A stretch of 64,000 nucleotides of DNA from Aeromicrobium piscarium (GCF_007421815.1 NZ_VLNT01000001.1:373127-437126); one strand, 5' to 3'; shown: positions 24,732 through 36,231, numbered from the stretch's first letter. Made by a program: numbers and translations. The notes: generated by a model not told the origin, from the letters alone.

Positions 24732-25919
24732 GTGACCACGATGACTCAGACCCGGCGCCCGACCCATCTCGGTCTCGCGATCATCGCGCTCGCCCTGGGC
24801 GGGTTCGCCATCGGCACGACCGAGTTCGTGACGATGGGGCTGCTCGCCGACATCTCCGAGAGCATCGATCGATCGATCCCGACGACGGGCCACATCATCA
24901 CCGCCTATGCCTTCGGCGTCGTGGTCGGCGCGCCGCTGATCGTGTCGCTCGGGGCCAAACTGCCCAAGAGGGAGCTCGCGATCGGACTGGTCGTGGCGCT
25001 CGCCTTCGGCAATGCGCTCACCGCGCTGGCCTCGGGCTATCTGCCCGTCCTCGCTGCACGGTTCATCGCGGGCCTGCCGCACGGCGCGTACTTCGGTGTG
25101 GCCTCACTGCTGGCCGCCTCGATGGTGCCGGCTTCGATGAAGGGCCGGGCGGTGAGCCGCGTCATGATGGGCCTATCGGCCGGCACGGTCGCGGGGGTCC
25201 CGTTGAGCGCCTGGCTCGGTCTGCACGTCGGCTGGCGGTCCGCCTATGTGTTCGTGGTGGTCGTCTCGCTGCTCACCGCCGTGCTGATCTGGCTCTTCGT
25301 CGAGCGCGTTCCCGGCACGCCCGAGGCCACCATCCGGCGTGAGCTGGCGGCGCTCAAGCGACCGCAGGTGCTCCTCGCGGTCGCGGCGGGCATGATCGGC
25401 TTCGGCGGGATCTTCGCGATGTACTCGTATATCGCCCCGATCGTCACCGATGTCGCCGATCTGTCGCGGACCACGATCCCGTGGTTCCTGTTCGCCTTCG
25501 GCATCGGCTCGGTCGTCGGCACGTGGCTGGCGGGGGTGCTCGCGGACTGGGACAACGTGCGTCAGATCGTCGGCGGCTTCGCCGTGAGTGTCGCCGTGCT
25601 GGTCGGCTTCTATGCCGTCATGGACCGGCCGTTCTTCACGATGATCGGAGTCTTCGCGATCGGTGCCCTCGGCAGCATCGTCGCGGTGGGACTCCAGATT
25701 CGTCTCATGCACGCGGCGGGAGACGCGCAGATGCTCGGTGCTGCGCTGAACCACTCCTCGCTCAATGTCGCCAATGGGCTCGGCGCGTGGCTCGGTGGCA
25801 TCGTCATCGCGGCGGGCTACGGCTACCGTGCGCCGAGCCTGGTGGGCGCCGGTCTGGCGGCGGGCGGCCTCGTCGTGGTCCTCATCGCCGTCGCCCTCGA
25901 ACGCCGCACCCGCCCCTGA
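24732..25919 (+). CDS. MFS exporter, DHA1/AraJ-like
   Basis: A 395-residue transporter with 12 predicted helices. Helix 1 to loop reads GGFAIGTTEFVTMGLLADIS, and the family motif between helices 2 and 3 is LGAKLPKRELAIGLV. These match the AraJ/Cmx/YdhP group, which exports sugars, chloramphenicol or purines; the substrate is not predictable. The likely start is GTG 24732 or ATG 24741; both are just after the palindrome. A family A repeat begins inside its stop codon. Confidence 0.85.
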   Translation: MTTMTQTRRPTHLGLAIIALALGGFAIGTTEFVTMGLLADISESIDRSIPTTGHIITAYAFGVVVGAPLIVSLGAKLPKRELAIGLVVALAFGNALTALASGYLPVLAARFIAGLPHGAYFGVASLLAASMVPASMKGRAVSRVMMGLSAGTVAGVPLSAWLGLHVGWRSAYVFVVVVSLLTAVLIWLFVERVPGTPEATIRRELAALKRPQVLLAVAAGMIGFGGIFAMYSYIAPIVTDVADLSRTTIPWFLFAFGIGSVVGTWLAGVLADWDNVRQIVGGFAVSVAVLVGFYAVMDRPFFTMIGVFAIGALGSIVAVGLQIRLMHAAGDAQMLGAALNHSSLNVANGLGAWLGGIVIAAGYGYRAPSLVGAGLAAGGLVVVLIAVALERRTRP

Positions 25920-25997
25920 CCCTCCGGGTCCGACTTTTGCCGGGTTCTGGCCCTCGACACGCCGGCGCGAAGGGCCAGAACCCGGCAAAAGTTGCGC
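25918..25997. repeat. Intergenic palindromic repeat, family A copy 1
   Basis: Perfect 22-bp arms at 25933-25954 and 25971-25992 (core TTTTGCCGGGTTCTGGCCC) with a 16-nt centre. The outer left flank GACCCTCCGGGTC starts inside the MFS stop codon. It lies between the convergent MFS and cysA genes and is a likely two-way terminator. Confidence 0.88.
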
Positions 25998-26008
25998 CCC
26001 AGAGGGGC

Positions 26009-26977
26009 TCACGTCGCGATGGACTGGGCGCCGACGGAGGGACGCAGCCAGACGTGGTCACCCTGGTGGAGGTCCAGGGCGGTCGCCTCGCTGCGCGTCA
26101 CGGTCACCTGGACCGGCTCGGTGTAGCGCGGATCGGTCGGCGTGACCTCCAGCCGGATCTCGAAGCCGATCCGCGTCCACCGCGTGATCGGGCCGTCGAC
26201 GACCGCCGCCTGCTCCAGCCGCGAGATCTCGATATCGTGCGGGCGGATCAGCTTGTCGCCGAGGGTCGTGACGGGGCCGAGGAAGCTCAGCACGAACTCG
26301 CTCGCCGGCTTGTCGTAGAGATCATCGGGCGTGCCGACCTGCTCGATCTGACCGTCGTTGATCACCACGATGCTGTCGGCGACCTCCAGGGCCTCCTCCT
26401 GATCGTGGGTCACGAAAACGGTCGTCACGTGCACCTCGTCGTGCAGCCGCCGCAGCCAGTCGCGCAGCTCCTTGCGCACCTTGGCGTCGAGCGCGCCGAA
26501 GGGCTCGTCGAGCAGCAGCACGCTCGGCTCGATCGCCAGCGCTCGGGCGAGGGCCATGCGTTGACGCTGGCCGCCCGACAGCTGCGCCGGAAGCCGGTGC
26601 GCGAACTGCTCGAGGTGGACGAGCTCCAGCAGTTCGTCCACCCGGCGCTTGATCTCGGCCTTGGGACGTTTGCGGATCTCCAGCCCGAAGGCCACGTTCT
26701 TGGCCACCGTCATGTGCTTGAAGGCCGCGTAGTGCTGGAACACGAACCCCACATTGCGCCGCTGGGCGGGCACACGGGTGGTGTCCTGTCCCTCGATCTC
26801 GACCGTGCCGCTGTCGGACGTCTCCAGCCCCGCGATGATGCGCAACAGGGTCGACTTGCCGCCGCCGCTCGGACCGAGGAGAGCGGTCAGCCCGCCGCTC
26901 GGAATCGTCAGGTCGATATCGCGCAGCGCGACGAAGTCGCCGAAGTTCTTGTTGACGCCACTGATCTCGATGCCCAT
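26009..26977 (-). CDS. cysA: Sulfate/thiosulfate ABC transporter ATP-binding protein CysA
   Basis: A 322-residue ATPase. Walker A is GPSGGGKST (35-43), Q loop [20 protein letters not shown], signature LSGGQ (133-137), Walker B VLLLDEP (153-159), switch His191. A C-terminal TOBE-like region is present. [12 protein letters not shown] and the position after cysT and cysW mark it as CysA. It energises sulfate import from the cytoplasmic face. The ATG shares one base with the CysW stop (TGATG). Confidence 0.95.
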   Translation of the reverse strand: MGIEISGVNKNFGDFVALRDIDLTIPSGGLTALLGPSGGGKSTLLRIIAGLETSDSGTVEIEGQDTTRVPAQRRNVGFVFQHYAAFKHMTVAKNVAFGLEIRKRPKAEIKRRVDELLELVHLEQFAHRLPAQLSGGQRQRMALARALAIEPSVLLLDEPFGALDAKVRKELRDWLRRLHDEVHVTTVFVTHDQEEALEVADSIVVINDGQIEQVGTPDDLYDKPASEFVLSFLGPVTTLGDKLIRPHDIEISRLEQAAVVDGPITRWTRIGFEIRLEVTPTDPRYTEPVQVTVTRSEATALDLHQGDHVWLRPSVGAQSIAT

Positions 26978-27807
26978 CAGGCCTTCTTCTCCTTGGGTCG
27001 CAGGATCGTGACGATCACCAGGGCCGCCACGGCGATGAGGGTGAGCAGGAAGCTCGTCGCATAGGCTGCGCCGCGCTCGAACTCCAGGTACTTGTCCTCC
27101 ACGACGAGGGTCGCGGTCTGGGTCTGCTGGGTGATATTGCCCGAGACGATCTTGACCGCGCCGAACTCGCCGAGCGAGCGGGCCAGGCTGAGCACGACGC
27201 CGTACACGAGCGCCCACCGGATCGAGGGGAGCGTGATGCGCCGGAAGGTCTGCCAGCCGCCGGCGCCGAGCGACCGCGCCGCCTGCTCCTGCTCGGTGCC
27301 GACTTCCTGCAGGACCGGCACGACCTCGCGGATGACCAGCGGCAGGCTCACGAAGGCGGTCGCCATGATGATGCCGGGAACCGAGAAGATGACCTGGAAG
27401 TCGATCGCCCCGAGCACGGGAGCGAAGGCGCCGTCGCGAGGACCGTAGGCGAGTAGGAGCGCCAGGCCGATGACGACGGGGGAGACCGACAGCGGCAGGT
27501 CCAGCAGGGAGTTGAGTACTCCCTTGCCGGGGAACTCGTAGCGGACCAGCAGCAACGACATGCCGACGCCGAAGACGGTGTTGATGACCACGGCCCAGAA
27601 GGCGACGACCACCGTCATCTGCAGGGCGAAGATCACGACCGGGTCCCGCAGCGCCGCGACCAGATGGTTGCCGTCGCTGAAGGTGTGGATCACCACCAGC
27701 GAGACCGGCCACACCACGAGGAAGAACAGATAGGCCAGTACGATCACCCGGCGCACATAGGTCGCCCGGGTACGTCGTGGCCGGCGCACGGTGGAGAGCT
27801 CAGTCAC
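26977..27807 (-). CDS. cysW: Sulfate ABC transporter permease CysW
   Basis: A 276-residue permease with six predicted helices and the EAA loop ([20 protein letters not shown], then [20 protein letters not shown]). [20 protein letters not shown] is the conserved CysW segment before the last helix. It forms the channel with CysT. It overlaps cysT by eight bases. Confidence 0.95.
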   Translation of the reverse strand: MTELSTVRRPRRTRATYVRRVIVLAYLFFLVVWPVSLVVIHTFSDGNHLVAALRDPVVIFALQMTVVVAFWAVVINTVFGVGMSLLLVRYEFPGKGVLNSLLDLPLSVSPVVIGLALLLAYGPRDGAFAPVLGAIDFQVIFSVPGIIMATAFVSLPLVIREVVPVLQEVGTEQEQAARSLGAGGWQTFRRITLPSIRWALVYGVVLSLARSLGEFGAVKIVSGNITQQTQTATLVVEDKYLEFERGAAYATSFLLTLIAVAALVIVTILRPKEKKA

Positions 27808-28648
27808 GACGGGCCACCCGCCTCGAGATCAGATTGAGCGTCACGATCGCCGCGAGCGCCACGCCGAGCAGGATGACGGCGACCGCCGAGGCGGCGGCCG
27901 GATTGTCGTTCTCGATATAGGTGAAGATCCGCACGGAGGCGACCTCGGACTCGAAGGGCAGATTGCCCGAGAGCAGCACGAGCGAGCCGTACTCGCTGAT
28001 CCCGCGGGCGAAGGAGAGCGTCGCCCCGGCGGCGATGGCGGGGGTCAGGCTCGGCAGGATGATGCGCCGCCACGTCGTGAAGGTGCTGGCGCCGAGCGAG
28101 GCGGCGGCCTCCTCCACCTCGGGCTCCAGCTCCATCAGCACCGGCTGCACGGCCCGCACCACGAAGGGCAGCGTCACGAACAGCAACGCCAGGAACACCG
28201 AGTGGGAGGTGTTGGAGACGTCGATCCCGAGCGGGCTCGCCGGTCCGTAGAGGCTCAGCAGCACCAGGCCCGCGACGATGGTGGGCAGCGCGAAGGGGAT
28301 GTCGATGATGATCTCGAGGACCCGCTTGCCGGGGAAGTCGTCGCGCACCAGGACCCAGGCGATGAGTGTGCCCATGACCACGTTCAGCGCCGTCACCAGC
28401 AGGGCCTGGCGCACGGTGAGCCAGATGGCTGCCGCCGTCTGGGAACTGCCGAGGGTCTCGGCGAAGACGCCCCAGCCGCCACCGGCGGCCTGGAAGGCGA
28501 TGAGGGCGAGCGGGATCAGCACCAGGATGCTGAACCACGTGACGCCGATTCCCAGACCGATCGCCGCAGGCCGGTCGAGGGTGGACGACGCCCGGCCGCG
28601 ACGACGCGTGCGCGCCGTCGCGGCCGGGTCGAGCTGTTCGATCGTCAC
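27800..28648 (-). CDS. cysT: Sulfate ABC transporter permease CysT
   Basis: A 282-residue permease. The EAA loop is AVQPVLMELEPEVEEAAASL followed by GASTFTTWRRIILPSLTPAI, and the CysT-specific FARGISEYGSLVLLSGNLPF lies before the last helix. It has six predicted helices and a basic, disordered N-terminus. It overlaps the binding-protein gene by four bases. Confidence 0.95.
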   Translation of the reverse strand: MTIEQLDPAATARTRRRGRASSTLDRPAAIGLGIGVTWFSILVLIPLALIAFQAAGGGWGVFAETLGSSQTAAAIWLTVRQALLVTALNVVMGTLIAWVLVRDDFPGKRVLEIIIDIPFALPTIVAGLVLLSLYGPASPLGIDVSNTSHSVFLALLFVTLPFVVRAVQPVLMELEPEVEEAAASLGASTFTTWRRIILPSLTPAIAAGATLSFARGISEYGSLVLLSGNLPFESEVASVRIFTYIENDNPAAASAVAVILLGVALAAIVTLNLISRRVARRD

Positions 28649-29688
28649 GAGTTCAGTCCCGCGGCGGTCTGGAGCCGGGTGATGATGCCCTCGCTCTCGT
28701 CGAAGAAGGTGCTGTTGACCTCGTCCCAGCCGCCGAGGTCGTCGTCGATGGTGAAGAGTGTCGCGACGTCCGGGAACGGGTCCTGCGGATCCATCGCGCC
28801 CTCGACCTCGCCGACCTCGACGCCGTCGACCGAGCGGAGCGGGCGGAAGCCCTTGTTCACGTATTCGGTCTGTCCCTCGGGCGCGAGCACGAAGTCCAGG
28901 AAGGCTTCCGCCTTGGGGTCCGCATCGGTGAGGACGGCCGCCGGATTCTCGATGAGCAGCGTGTCCTCAGGCACGACGTACTCGATCGGCTCGCCGTTCT
29001 GCCGCGCGAGGATGGCCTCGTTCTCATAGGAGATGAGGACATCGCCGGTGCCGCTCTGGAAGGCTTGCGTCGCGTCGCGTCCGCTACCCGGGAATGCCTG
29101 CACGTTCTCGAGCACGTCGGCCAGGAAGGCCTCCGCCTCCTCCTGCGAGCCGCCCTGGCCCACGATGTGCAACCACGCGCCGAGGATGTTCCAGCGCGCG
29201 GCTCCCGACGATCCGGGATTGGGCGTCACGATGCCGATATCGTCGCGGGCGAGGTCGTCCCAGCCCTGGATGTTCTTCGGATTGCCCTCGCGCACCGCCA
29301 GCACCACCACCGAGTCGGTCACGATGCCCTTGTTCGGTCCGTCGTCCCACGACTCGTCGACGAGGCCGGCATCGACCAGTCGGGTGACATCGGGGGTGAC
29401 GGAGAAGTGCACGTAGTCGGCGTCCAGTCCGCTCGCGACGGCACGGCTCTGATCGCCGGAGGCGCCGTACGACTCCTTCCAGCTGACACCGGCACCCTCG
29501 TCGGTCTCCGCGAAGGCCGCTTGCGCGGCGTTGTTGCCGGCCTTCGGCACCGCGAACCCGACCAACGAGAGCGACGTGGCATCGGCATCGGCGCTGCCGC
29601 CGGCTCCCGAAGGCGCGCATGCGGCTGTCGCGATCAGCGAGGCGAGGGCCGCTGCAGCCGCCAACCGGCGACGGTACCGAGAAGTCAT
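28645..29688 (-). CDS. Sulfate-binding lipoprotein
   Basis: A 347-residue Sbp/CysP-type solute-binding protein. The lipoprotein signal ends IATAAC with Cys24 lipidated. Ligand-contact regions are recognisable: YGASGDQSRAVASGLDADYV, then DLARDDIGIVTPNPGSSGAA and SGTGDVLISYENEAILA. It captures sulfate outside the membrane and is the first gene of the four-gene operon. AAAGG lies before the ATG. The 193-nt gap to icd holds the two divergent promoters (TAACGT on the minus strand; TAGGTT before icd), a GTCC-n7-GGAC inverted repeat near 29768, and no gene. Confidence 0.93.
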   Translation of the reverse strand: MTSRYRRRLAAAAALASLIATAACAPSGAGGSADADATSLSLVGFAVPKAGNNAAQAAFAETDEGAGVSWKESYGASGDQSRAVASGLDADYVHFSVTPDVTRLVDAGLVDESWDDGPNKGIVTDSVVVLAVREGNPKNIQGWDDLARDDIGIVTPNPGSSGAARWNILGAWLHIVGQGGSQEEAEAFLADVLENVQAFPGSGRDATQAFQSGTGDVLISYENEAILARQNGEPIEYVVPEDTLLIENPAAVLTDADPKAEAFLDFVLAPEGQTEYVNKGFRPLRSVDGVEVGEVEGAMDPQDPFPDVATLFTIDDDLGGWDEVNSTFFDESEGIITRLQTAAGLNS

Positions 29689-29869
29689 CGAGGTGCCTTT
29701 CTGGGCTTTCGGAGATCCTGACGAGCCCTCACGTTAGGGGCCTGGCGTACTTCTGAGACGCGTGTCCGCCCTATGGACAGCGTTCTCACCGCCGCCGGAT
29801 TCTGGTACAGACATCCGCTCTCGGCGCGTTCAGGAGCACGCCAGCGACGGTCGCGGCCTCGATGCGCGG

Positions 29870-29881
29870 TAGGTTGGGGCC

Positions 29882-29882
<1 letters not shown>
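29870..29882 (+). promoter_or_regulatory. icd leaderless promoter, -10 TAGGTT
   Basis: TAGGTT at 29870-29875, six bases, then the GTG of icd at 29882. Confidence 0.55.
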
Positions 29883-32098
<2,216 letters not shown>

Positions 32099-32099
32099 G

Positions 32100-32168
32100 G
32101 ACCCTCCGGGTCCAACTTTTGCCGGGTTGTGGCCCTTTTCCGTCGCGGAGAAGGGCCACAACCCGGCA
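32100..32168. repeat. Intergenic palindromic repeat, family A copy 2
   Basis: Perfect 18-bp arms, TGCCGGGTTGTGGCCCTT (32120-32137) and its complement (32151-32168), preceded by GACCCTCCGGGTCCAAC. It starts two bases after the icd stop and, with copy 3 in opposite orientation, brackets the DUF559 gene. Confidence 0.88.
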
Positions 32169-32265
32169 TTTCTCTGTCGTCCACAGGGATCATCTCGAGA
32201 GATGAGCATCCACAATCGTTCCACGGGGTCTGGTCGACGCGTCGGACGCGGGCGACTCTCGAAGG

Positions 32266-33222
32266 ATGGAACTCCCTGTAGAACTGGCTGGCCGTCCCTT
32301 CACCCGCGCTGAGGCGCTTGCCGCCGGGCTCACACCGAAACAGATGAGATCGTCACGACTGCGCCGGTTGCTGCGCGGTGTGTACGTCAGCGCTGACCTC
32401 GTCCTCACCGTGTTGGTCTGGGCGCGCGCGGCGCTACTCGCCGCGCCGTCTGGAGCCGTGATCTCCCACCACACGGCGCTCGCTCTCTGGGGACTCGATG
32501 TGCCATCGGACGGCCGAATCCATGTCTCGACGCGTACCGGTTGGGACAGCGAACATCCCCGGATCGCCAGCCACCGGCGACTCGCGTCGATCGCGGTGCG
32601 AGAGCGACACGGGCTCCTGATCACAAGCCCGGAACGGACCTTCGTCGACCTTGCGACCAAGCTCAGCTGGCCGTGGCTCGTCGTCGTCGGCGACTGGCTC
32701 ATCGAACAGAGGCTCACCACGCTCCAGAGGCTCGTCGAATACGCCGAAGAGCGACATCTCAGCGGAGTGCGAAAAGCTCGCCGGACGTTGCGCTGGGTGC
32801 GCGAAGGGGCGGAATCGCCGCGAGAATCCTGGGTACGTCTGCTTCTCGCGATGGCACGGCTGCCCGAGCCGGAAAGTCAGGTACGGGTCTTCGGCGCCGA
32901 TGGCATCTTCGTTGCCCGAGTCGACTTGGCATATCGCGCCTGGAGAGTCGCCGTCGAGTACGACGGTTACTGGCACGAACGATCCGCCCGGCAGCGCGAA
33001 CACGATCGGGACCGCCGCGAGCGGCTCGAACGTCTTGGCTGGACCGTGGTCGTGATCTACGACGGCGACCTTCGGGATCCTCGGAGCATTCCATGGAGGG
33101 TCTTCCATGCGCTACGAGATCAGGGGTACCTCGGCTCGGCTCCGGTCATGTCCGTCATGTGGGATCGCTGGTTCTCGCCGAACAATCTTCGCCGGGTTGT
33201 GGCCCCTTCTGCAGCCGCCTGA
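32266..33222 (+). CDS. DUF559/Vsr-like endonuclease-fold protein with AbiEi-like N-terminus
   Basis: A 318-residue protein. The N-terminus FTRAEALAAGLTPKQMRSSR with RRLLRGVYVS resembles the winged helix of AbiEi-type proteins. The middle (HHTALALWGLDVP and SPERTFVDLATKLSW) is typical of this actinobacterial family. The C-terminus has the DUF559 pattern AVEYDGYWHERSARQREHDR then RRERLERLGWTVVVIYDGDL, a Vsr/PD-(D/E)XK-like nuclease core. Such genes are multi-copy in many actinobacteria with no known role. Its codons look less GC-biased than those of neighbours, and its last dozen codons lie inside a family A repeat, both suggestive of acquisition. Confidence 0.85.
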   Translation: MELPVELAGRPFTRAEALAAGLTPKQMRSSRLRRLLRGVYVSADLVLTVLVWARAALLAAPSGAVISHHTALALWGLDVPSDGRIHVSTRTGWDSEHPRIASHRRLASIAVRERHGLLITSPERTFVDLATKLSWPWLVVVGDWLIEQRLTTLQRLVEYAEERHLSGVRKARRTLRWVREGAESPRESWVRLLLAMARLPEPESQVRVFGADGIFVARVDLAYRAWRVAVEYDGYWHERSARQREHDRDRRERLERLGWTVVVIYDGDLRDPRSIPWRVFHALRDQGYLGSAPVMSVMWDRWFSPNNLRRVVAPSAAA

Positions 33223-33258
33223 GGGCCACAAGCCGGCAAAAGTTGGACCCGGAGGGTC
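33190..33258. repeat. Intergenic palindromic repeat, family A copy 3 (inverted)
   Basis: GCCGGGTTGTGGCCCC faces GGGCCACAAGCCGGC, and then GTTGGACCCGGAGGGTC, the exact complement of the left flank of copy 2. The end coincides with the stop codon of the convergent DHA2 transporter, and the DUF559 stop lies inside it. Confidence 0.85.
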
Positions 33259-34723
33259 AGCGGGGGCGGGGGAAGAACTGGACGATGAGGAGACCGAGGA
33301 GGAAGGCCGCGGCGGGGACGAGGAGGGCCTGGCTCATCGCGGTGGAGAAGGGCTCGGCGGCCTCGGGAGGCAGCGCGGTGGGACCCGCCCCCTCGCTGCC
33401 CGCACTGGCGGCCTGGGGGAGATGGGCCGCGAGACGGCTCGAGATGGCGGCCGCGATCGCGGCGCTGCCCAGCACCGCGCCGATCTGGCGGGTCGCGTTG
33501 TAGACCCCGGACCCGGCGCCCGCTGACACCATCGGCAGTCGGCGGGTCGCGGTCGCGGCGAGCGGCGACCACAGGAAGGCATTGCCGAAGCCCACGAGAG
33601 CGGTGGCGATGAGGATCAGCCAGACCGGGCTATCGGGAGTCACCGTCTGACTCATGAACAGGATCGACCCGCCGGAGACGCCGAACCCGATCGAGGCCAG
33701 CAGCCGCGGCGCGACACGATCGGTCCAACGGCCGACGATCGGCGCCATCGCGGCCGTGACGACGGCCATGGGGATCAGCAGCATCCCCGACTCGGTCGGG
33801 GACCAGCCGCGAGCCGTCTGGGCCCACAACATGAACGGAAATGACATCGCGGTGACCGAGAAGGACACCATCGAGATCGCCGCATTGGAGACCGAGAAGT
33901 TCCGCTCGCGGAACAGCTGCAACGGGACGAGCGGCTCACGACGGACCCGCGACTGCCACCACAGGAAGATCGCGCCGACCACCAGGCCGAGGGCGATGAG
34001 AGCCGGGACCGAGACGATGCCGGTGATCTGGCCCCAGTCGTAGCGTTCGCCCTCCTGGATGCCGAAGACGATGAGGAACATCGCGGCGGCACTGAGCACG
34101 ACGCCCACCCAGTCGAAGGAGCGCGCATGGGTCTCCAGCCGCGGCACCAGTCTCCAGGCCAGGGCGAAGCCGATGATCCCCACCGGCACGTTGACGAAGA
34201 AGATCCACTCCCATCCCGCCGAGTCGACCAGGACACCGCCCAGCACGGGGCCCACGAGCGTGGCGACGCCGGCCGTGGCACCCCACAGCGCCATCGCGCG
34301 GCCGCGGCTCTCCGGGGGGAACGTGCGGGTGATGACCGCCATGGTCTGCGGGGTCATCATCGAGGCGCCGAGCCCCTGGAAGACCCGTGCGACGATCAGC
34401 ATCTCGATCGTGGTGGTGACCGCACACCACAGCGATGCCAGCGTGAACAGTGCCAGACCGACCAGATACACGTTCTTCGGGCCGACGCGATCGCCGAGCC
34501 GGCCGGTGATCAGGAGGGGCACGGCGTAGGCGAGCAGATAGGCGCTCGTGACCCAGATGACCGTGTTGTAGTCGGTCTGCAGCGCCGAGCGGATCGCGGG
34601 GGTCGCGACCGAGACGATCGTGGTGTCGACCAGGATCATGAAGAAGCCGATCACCATGGCCCACAGCGCCGGCCAAGGGTTGGCGGGGGTTGTGGTGGTG
34701 TCGGGGGACGAGGAGTCGGTCAC
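33257..34723 (-). CDS. MFS drug exporter, DHA2/EmrB-QacA family
   Basis: A 488-residue transporter with 14 predicted helices. Helix 1 carries FMILVDTTIVSVATPAIRSA (the DHA2 LD-TIVNVALP type motif), the helix 2-3 loop GRLGDRVGPKNVYLVGLALF and the helix 5 motif GATAGVATLVGPVLGGVLVD. It probably exports hydrophobic or cationic drugs. The GTG at 34723 has CAGACT six bases upstream, so it may be leaderless. No regulator is adjacent. Confidence 0.9.
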   Translation of the reverse strand: MTDSSSPDTTTTPANPWPALWAMVIGFFMILVDTTIVSVATPAIRSALQTDYNTVIWVTSAYLLAYAVPLLITGRLGDRVGPKNVYLVGLALFTLASLWCAVTTTIEMLIVARVFQGLGASMMTPQTMAVITRTFPPESRGRAMALWGATAGVATLVGPVLGGVLVDSAGWEWIFFVNVPVGIIGFALAWRLVPRLETHARSFDWVGVVLSAAAMFLIVFGIQEGERYDWGQITGIVSVPALIALGLVVGAIFLWWQSRVRREPLVPLQLFRERNFSVSNAAISMVSFSVTAMSFPFMLWAQTARGWSPTESGMLLIPMAVVTAAMAPIVGRWTDRVAPRLLASIGFGVSGGSILFMSQTVTPDSPVWLILIATALVGFGNAFLWSPLAATATRRLPMVSAGAGSGVYNATRQIGAVLGSAAIAAAISSRLAAHLPQAASAGSEGAGPTALPPEAAEPFSTAMSQALLVPAAAFLLGLLIVQFFPRPR

Positions 34724-34775
34724 AGGCCGAGTCTGCCACCGACCACGGACGTTCTGGTCGTCGCGCCCGGGACGC

Positions 34776-35383
34776 TCATGGAGCGGCGACGAGCGAGGCC
34801 GGATTGGGTACGGAGCCGAAGCGACCCAGAGGCAGGATCCTGAAGTTGAGTTTCGCCTCGATGGCGTCGGCCGCGAAGAACCCGTAGAAGCGAGAGTCCT
34901 CCGAGGCGCCCCAGTTGTCGCCGACCAGCCAGTACTCGTCCTCGGGCACGACGAACTCGCCCGTGCCGCCTTCCCTGCCCTCGACTGTGCAGCACACCCC
35001 GCCTCCCGGCTGGTCGTCCCACTCCGGGTTCGCCACGCGGTAGGCGACCGATTCCCCCTCCGGTCGCACGGTCACGACCGGCACCTGAGCGGTCGACTCC
35101 ACGGTCACCGTGTCTCGGGGATCCCGATGACGCGCTTGACGATCGCGACATCCTCGGGCGTGCGGGTCTCCACGAGGTCGAAGCGCTCGATGCTGGACCG
35201 GTTCCAGAACTGCGCCTGCAAACGGTCGCCGTGGGTGAGGGTCGGATTCATGCTGGTGCCCTTCACCTGCACCGAGAAGGCGGGCGCGGCCACGACACCG
35301 ACGGCCAGCAGGAAGAACCCGATGAGCGCAGTGATGCCCAGGACGCGGATGGCGGCGATGCCGCGTTCATGGGAAGAAGGCAT
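34776..35383 (-). pseudogene. lepB: Signal peptidase I, split by a one-base frameshift
   Basis: Two overlapping frames make one type I signal peptidase. The first (35383 to 35105) has the membrane anchor, the catalytic serine box VKGTSMNPTLTHGD and the lysine box AIVKRVIGIP. The second (35108 to 34776) continues TVTVEST and has box E, LVGDNWGASEDSRFYGF. Adding one G near 35114-35117 would give the standard RVIGIPGDTVTV. As it stands the frames overlap as GTGA, so reinitiation could in principle make two halves. The gene diverges from the DUF6230 operon, whose exported proteins are plausible substrates. GAGGA precedes its ATG. Confidence 0.8.
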
Positions 35384-35490
35384 GGGGTCCTCGGGGTTCG
35401 TCGGGCGGCACCACTGTAGTCGGGGTGGGGTAAATCACGATTCCAGTGGACTGCAACTCCGAGTTATGCCTACACTCAGACCGTCGCCTC

Positions 35491-35504
35491 GTGATCTGGG
35501 TCAC
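35491..35504. promoter_or_regulatory. CRP/GlxR-like palindrome upstream of the DUF6230 operon
   Basis: GTGATCTGGGTCAC matches the GTGA-N6-TCAC core of cAMP-CRP sites in actinobacteria. It lies 80 nt before the first operon gene and 14 nt after a TACACT -10-like box at 35471-35476, in the 187-nt divergent region shared with the signal peptidase gene. The flanking T and A of the full consensus are not both present. Confidence 0.5.
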
Positions 35505-35570
35505 TGAGGGAGTAGCCGGTAGGGCGACACCATCGCTCGTTGAGGGACGAGTGGTCAGAGGGAGACATAG

Positions 35571-36169
35571 ATGAAGACAGAGGGAATGGGTCGCGCGCGC
35601 CTCGGGCGGTTCGCGGCCATCACGGTGCCGGCCACGCTTGCGAGCGTCGGTCTGGGATCGCGATCGTGCAGGGCATGGTCGCGGCCACGATCTCATCGGC
35701 CGGCGGTTTCGATCTGGACACAAGCCTGAGCGCCGATGCGCTCAAGGTCCGTCCGGGGCAGACGCAGGTCGGCGATGCCGATACCGGCAAGGAGACGATC
35801 TTCGCCGAGACCGAGAACGCGCGAGCTGACGGCCTGACGGTCAAGAGCCCGACGGTGAACCTGCCGCTCGTGCAGGGCGTCCACCTGGAGATCGCATCGA
35901 CGGACAGCAATATCGGCCTCGGCAATGTCGCGCTGAATGCCGCCACGTTGCGCACGCCGAACGGCGCCAGCCTGAACAACGTCACCCTGGGCCAGGCGCA
36001 GTCGCGGTCCGGCTTCTCGGACACGAGTCAGGCCTCAGGCTATGACGCGACCGGCTTCTCCCTGGTGAGCGGCGAGTCGACGTTGAACAACATCTCGGCG
36101 AAGGCCTATGCGGTCACGCTCGGTGGCCTGTCGCTCAACAACCTGTCGCTGTCGGTCAAGCGCAGCTGA
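35571..36169 (+). pseudogene. DUF6230-like exported protein, frameshifted near the N-terminus
   Basis: The ATG at 35571 follows GGGAG and begins a basic stretch and hydrophobic segment (RFAAITVPATLASVGLG). The frame then breaks near 35653-35656 and continues in the next frame as IAIVQGMVAATISSAGGFDL, for ~199 residues in total. One missing base accounts for this. The external domain is rich in short strands and Asn (LNNVTLGQAQ, STLNNISAKAYAVTLGGLSL). It is the first gene of a six-gene cluster with two other DUF6230 genes. Assignment is by similarity of layout to those paralogues. The frameshift may be sequencing error. Confidence 0.65.
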
Positions 36170-36231
36170 CGATCGCTGGTGGCGTGGCGGGCTCCGGCCC
36201 GCCACGCCGTCGACGGCAAAGGGAGACGACG

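Noticed and set aside
26977..29760. SAM or other riboswitch before the sulfate operon
   Set aside because: The region upstream of the binding-protein gene is under 200 nt, shared with icd, and shows no recognisable riboswitch core.
32100..33258. DUF559 unit as a classical insertion sequence
   Set aside because: It has inverted ends but no transposase or DDE/HUH motif, and I see no target-site duplication; it is reported instead as a repeat-flanked gene.
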